Source of the DNA: Rehmannia glutinosa
Lineage: Eukaryota > Streptophyta > Magnoliopsida > Lamiales > Orobanchaceae
Direction: 5' to 3'
DNA length: 64,000 bases
Assembly: GCA_016081115.2 (NCBI GenBank)
Contig: JABTTQ020001084.1
Coordinates: 62,001-126,000, forward strand
Shown: one piece after another, positions 60,395-64,000 of the stretch
How positions within the stretch are numbered: the first letter of the stretch is position 1
Layout: the number at the start of each line of letters is the position of its first letter
Translations under genes and position numbers: made by a program
The notes under the pieces: generated by a model
What the model was told of the DNA's origin: nothing
Databases searched by the model: none
Seen by the model: the letters and a program-made list of their open reading frames with translations, nothing else

Positions 60395-62087
60395 ATGGCG
60401 CTCTTCAGAGCTCGCGTTGCTTCCTCAACTCTCCTCCGCTCAATTCTTCACGCTCCGACACGCTCTTTCTCTTCGGGTAACCGCTGTTTCTCCGTCGACA
60501 TATATGTATAACTGTATACATATATCTCATGTAGTTCTCTTTGCTCTAATGTAGTTCAAAACTTCATTTAAGGTCTTGATTTGTACTGTGAATGGTTTAA
60601 TATGGATTGAGGAATTTATTGATGGATTTTTTTGCAAAACTTCATTTAAGGTCTTGATTTGTACTGTGAATGGTTTAATATGGATTGAGGAATATTGATG
60701 GATTTTTTTTATAAGTAAACTCGTAGATCATTTTGAAAGCAGAATTACTGATGAAAATAGAAGAAAGACTGAATCGTGGAGTTTAAAATTAGAAAAAGTT
60801 TCATTCAAATCAATTATATATTTCTGGACCTGGTGTGGTTGTAAATGTGGTTATTGTCCTTCAGGTTATGACTTTTCGTGGTATTATATGTCTTTATTTG
60901 CAGGTGCTATTGAGACGGTCGAGTCCAAACCAGTGTCGTCATGGAAGTCGTCGATGATGAGTCAAATGGTCACACTTGACATAAGCTCTCAAATTGGGAG
61001 CTGTATGCCTCTAGCGAATATGCGGATTGGGACCCAAATTCACAACATTGAGCTCCGACCAGGGCAGGGTGGGAAACTCGTGCGAGCTGCAGGGATGTCC
61101 GCAAAGATTCTTACTGAGCCCAATAGGTCAACCAGGTAAAACTTAATTTTGGAAAAAAATGTAGTTAGATTCTTGTATAATGTTGAGATTAAATAGAGAG
61201 ACAAAATGTTGGAAAGTGTTTGTTGGAATGCTTTTCTAAGATGTACATGCCTATAGTGTCTATGTTCAATAATGACGTATGGATTGTGCTAAGCTGTACT
61301 ATAGTACTCGTATACTTTTTGTCATAAGAGCTAAGCGATATTGGTGAATTTTGTGCTATAACGTTTTGTACCTATCTTTGAGGTAGGGGTGTTGGCGTCA
61401 AGGGCTTAAGAGATGTAAAGGATAATTTGTAACACTACCAGCTATGCCATGCGTTATGCTTCAGAAGTCATACTGTTCTTTCGTTGAGGTTGATTATGGC
61501 AGTTGGCAATGCAGAGTGCCTTCAGAGTGTGTAGTCCTTAGAAAATAAACAAGAGATGTATATTGTAAAAAAATTGTTTTTATGATGGAGGATGCACAAT
61601 AGAGTTGCCTTCACTGTCTCTATAGCACTTTGACTGCATATTTTGCATTTTCTTTTTGAGAAGGAAAAGAAGTGGAGAGCGGCTGTACAGGATTGTACAT
61701 TTGAATCACACATTTTTATTTTTTTACGGCACTTTTCATTTTATTGTCAGCAAGTCTTTTTCTTCACCCTACTATTGTTGTAGGTACTGCGAAATAAAAC
61801 TGCCATCTGGGGTGAAGAAAAAGATAGACATAAAATGTAGGGCGACGATCGGGATGGTATCGAACCCAGAGCACGGAGCGAAGAAGCTAAGAAAAGCTGG
61901 GCAAAGCCGATGGTTGGGTAGGAGGCCGGTGGTGAGAGGTGTGGCAATGAATCCCGTTGATCATCCCCACGGTGGCGGTGAAGGAAAGAGTAAGAGTAGT
62001 GGTAGACATGGCCGAGGCTCACTTACCCCTTGGGGAAAACCTACTAAGTGTGGTTACAAAACTGCTCGTCTTAGAAGAAAGATTTAG
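60395..62087 (+). CDS. Mitochondrial ribosomal protein L2, nuclear-encoded C-terminal part
   Basis: Three exons, 60395-60476, 60904-61135 and 61784-62087, join in frame to 205 codons plus stop. Exon 1 encodes an Arg/Ser-rich presequence (MALFRARVASSTLLRSI ... RSFSS), typical for mitochondrial import. The mature part starts near GAIETVESKPVSSW and covers only the C-terminal SH3-like domain of L2: QIGSCMPLANMRIGTQIHN, ELRPGQGGKLVRAAG, CRATIGMVSN and the catalytic-centre loop AMNPVDHPHGGGEG. The N-terminal OB domain of bacterial L2 is missing. Splitting of mitochondrial rpl2 with transfer of the 3' half to the nucleus is known in flowering plants, and this gene fits that. Intron 1 holds a 78-bp tandem duplication. 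The intact frame and conserved loop argue for a working gene. Confidence 0.95.
60557..60711. repeat. 78-bp tandem duplication in L2 intron 1
   Basis: CAAAACTTCATTTAAGGTC and the following text to GATGGATTTTTTT occur twice, at 60557 and 60635. The second copy lacks three or four bases in GAATTTATTG. Confidence 0.92.
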
Positions 62088-62573
62088 GATAAGTGGAGGG
62101 ATTTTGTACTTGTTCTGTTGTGCTTTCTTCAATTTGGAGTCAAGGTAAATAATGTGTTCTTGTTGCTTTGGGGTTTAATATTGCTCTAAACATTGCAAAT
62201 TATTTTTGAGGTTACCACTTGAAAAAGGATTTTGGATTTCCTGCTGTTGGAATTGGAGAACAAGTAAATTGCTTCTTGTTTAGGTGAACATGGAATAAGA
62301 GCTTGTTCGTTCGGCTTCATTTTATTTTTCAACTATCCCGAAAAGTAAAACCAATTTGTTTTTACTTTTTACCCTGATTACATATTGTTAACATAGTGGG
62401 GTCTTTTTGGTAGTTATGGTTTGTTGCTGGGTCAAGTTGCTATATTCATTAGTTGTTAGTCATGCTTTCACGTTTTTTCCATTAGTCTTTTCCTTCCTAT
62501 ATGAAGGCTACAGTGACTGTACACAGGTTATGTTTTTTCATTCTCTGAATTTAATATGAAAACAGAAATCTGT

Positions 62574-62618
<45 letters not shown>

Positions 62619-63032
62619 GCATTTTTCTTTTTCTGCAAATAGCTCCTTAAATTCAACATGGTATCAGAACAGACCCATTGCTCGGCCCAAAGTGGGACGT
62701 ATCACATGATGTGATTGAGCATGGTGGATCCTGTTATGATGATTAATGAAAAAATTATGTGTTTTTTGCTCGGCCCCGCGCACCCCAAATTTTTTTTGTC
62801 CCGTTTTTTATGTGGAAAAAAATGAAAAAAAAATTATATGTATTTTTTTAAGGAAAAAAATTTTGGGCTATGGGTAACCAGTCGGGCTGGCTACGCCCCT
62901 GCCTTAACTAGTATCTGCTTGTTTTAAGATCATGGGGAAGATCTATTCACACTGAGATCTCACGTGGAGCTACCATAGTTTATCTTTGGAAGCACAAAGA
63001 AGGGCAAAAAACTAACCTCTTCAAAGCTGCAT
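62088..63032. other. L2 3' flank with repeat fragments
   Basis: No gene is seen. A (CT)n tract lies at 62576-62616. ATGGTATCAGAACAGACCC at about 62659 resembles a tRNA-Met primer site with the start of an LTR-element interior, but no LTR pair could be found. The T-rich and A-rich runs at 62790-62870 are low complexity. Confidence 0.45.
62576..62616. repeat. (CT)n microsatellite
   Basis: About 20 uninterrupted CT units. Confidence 0.95.
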
Positions 63033-63670
63033 CATAATTGCGCTCTTTTTTACAACAACAACAAACTAAGCCTTAATCCCACTACGTGGGGTCGGCTATA
63101 CGGATCATATCGCGCCATCGTTTACGGTCATAAGTTATATTTTCGTTTATTTCTAGGTATAACATGTCATGTTTAATAGCTTCTTTCCAAGTCTTTTTAG
63201 GCTTACCTCTTCCTCTTTTGATTTGTGTGAGTGATTCTCTACCTTCTAAACGTCGCACAGGTGCATCTAAAGGTCTCCTATTAACATGTCCAAACCATCT
63301 TAATCGTGTTTCTCTAATTTTCTCGTCTATTGGTGCTACTCCCACTTTGTTTCTAATGTGTTCATTTCTTATTCTATCTAATCTAGTGTGTCCGCACATC
63401 CATCTTAGCATTCTCATCTCTGCTACCCTCATTTTTTGTTCGTGTTCATATTTAGTCGCTCAACATTCGCTCCATAAAGCATTGCGGGCCTTATGGCCGT
63501 TTTATAAAATTTTCCTTTCAATTTTAATGGTATTTTACGGTCCAAAGGATAGAAGATGCACCCTCCATTTATTCCAACCCCTGGATCCTATGTGTGACAT
63601 CTTTATTGATTTCTCCGTTCTCTTCAATTTAGTCGCCCAACATTCTGCTCCATAATTGCGCTCTTTTTTA
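63033..63670 (-). mobile_element. 5'-truncated LINE with perfect 20-bp TSD
   Basis: CATAATTGCGCTCTTTTTTA is present identically at 63033-63052 and 63651-63670. Between them is a minus-strand LINE 3' end of 598 bp. Its 3' terminus is a TTG-repeat tail, read as CAACAACAACAAAC on the plus strand at 63053. It encodes the C-terminal part of the LINE reverse-transcriptase protein in a 116-codon frame (63432-63082): EMRMLRWMCGHTRLDRIRN, RLRWFGHVNRRPLDAPVRR and KKTWKEAIKHD. The upstream part is frameshifted. Truncation at the 5' end plus a long duplication is the normal product of target-primed reverse transcription. Confidence 0.92.
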
Positions 63671-64000
63671 TGTTGGGAAAATTTGATGAAATTCGAAAAT
63701 AGAAGAAAAATAGAAAGAATTAATTCCTGAGGCGTGCAAATTATTAGCACTGTCCTTAAGGATTTATTTGCATAATCCCCCAGGATTCAACAGGACACCC
63801 ATTACAAAATTGTTGTTCACCCAGCAAAAATCAAGAAGAGCAGAGAAGCTGTGAAGTTTTTTTTTTTATGTCTCTATCTCTCCAAACGTAAGACAACAAC
63901 ATTTTATAGGAAGCAAACTAAAGCAAACTAAAGGAATCTTCTTTTGTAAAAGGATGACATATATTGAGCCACTAAAAAGGTAGGATATGGTATTTTAAAA
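63671..64000. other. Unclassified sequence at the right edge
   Basis: No gene is seen. It is continuous with 62700-63032 across the LINE insertion. It might be part of an LTR element running off the window, but no repeat partner is visible. Confidence 0.4.

Noticed and set aside
62640..62760. A further LTR element starting at the primer-site-like ATGGTATCAGAACAG
   Set aside because: No LTR pair, polypurine tract or coding sequence was found; left as a fragment.

Overview
This window is AT-rich nuclear DNA from a flowering plant. The genes carry short GT-AG introns, and most of the rest is LTR retrotransposons, MITEs, a LINE and microsatellites. Gene content (a GTE-type bromodomain factor, a POL5/MYBBP1A nucleolar protein, CYSTM peptides, and a nuclear gene for the C-terminal half of mitochondrial ribosomal protein L2) fits a eudicot. 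Several MITE families look like those of asterids such as Lamiales, but that placement is inference and the species cannot be named from the sequence.

Layout. 1-676: last exon of a PB1-domain protein. 1471-10507: accessory DNA holding an inverted-repeat MITE, a tandem LTR element with three LTRs and two bodies (2705-5866, 5-bp TSD), a SINE-like retroposon (6112-6535), a foldback element with a 9-bp TSD (8564-8775) and a TRIM (9040-9880). 10561-15402: degenerate Copia element, minus strand. 15789-21517: two CYSTM genes in the same orientation, separated by nested MITEs and a CACTA-like remnant. 21518-28000: intergenic, several MITEs. 28595-30734: GTE bromodomain gene whose frame is broken by three single-base homopolymer contractions. 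32439-40578: complete eight-exon POL5-type gene on the minus strand (1297 codons), including one GC-AG intron. 41673-60200: a large nest of mobile DNA. It contains a non-autonomous element with a gypsy-type coding region split by a 1.08-kb solo LTR, a Copia deletion derivative keeping only gag and the RNase H tail, and a 6.1-kb solo LTR with internal duplications. 60395-62087: nuclear gene for mitochondrial ribosomal protein L2 (C-terminal part). 63053-63650: 5'-truncated LINE with a perfect 20-bp TSD.

The host genes are ordinary and do not form a pathway together, though POL5 (rRNA transcription) and GTE (acetyl-lysine reading) are both nuclear regulators of gene expression. The most unusual material is the mobile DNA. 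Seven insertions have target duplications readable directly in the sequence, which fixes their ends to the base. No clearly new defence or metabolic system was found. The best candidates for something undescribed are the three-LTR element with its acidic repeat ORF, and the 728-bp direct repeats that bracket a 1.4-kb insert with hairpin-forming GC-rich tandem units inside the giant solo LTR.
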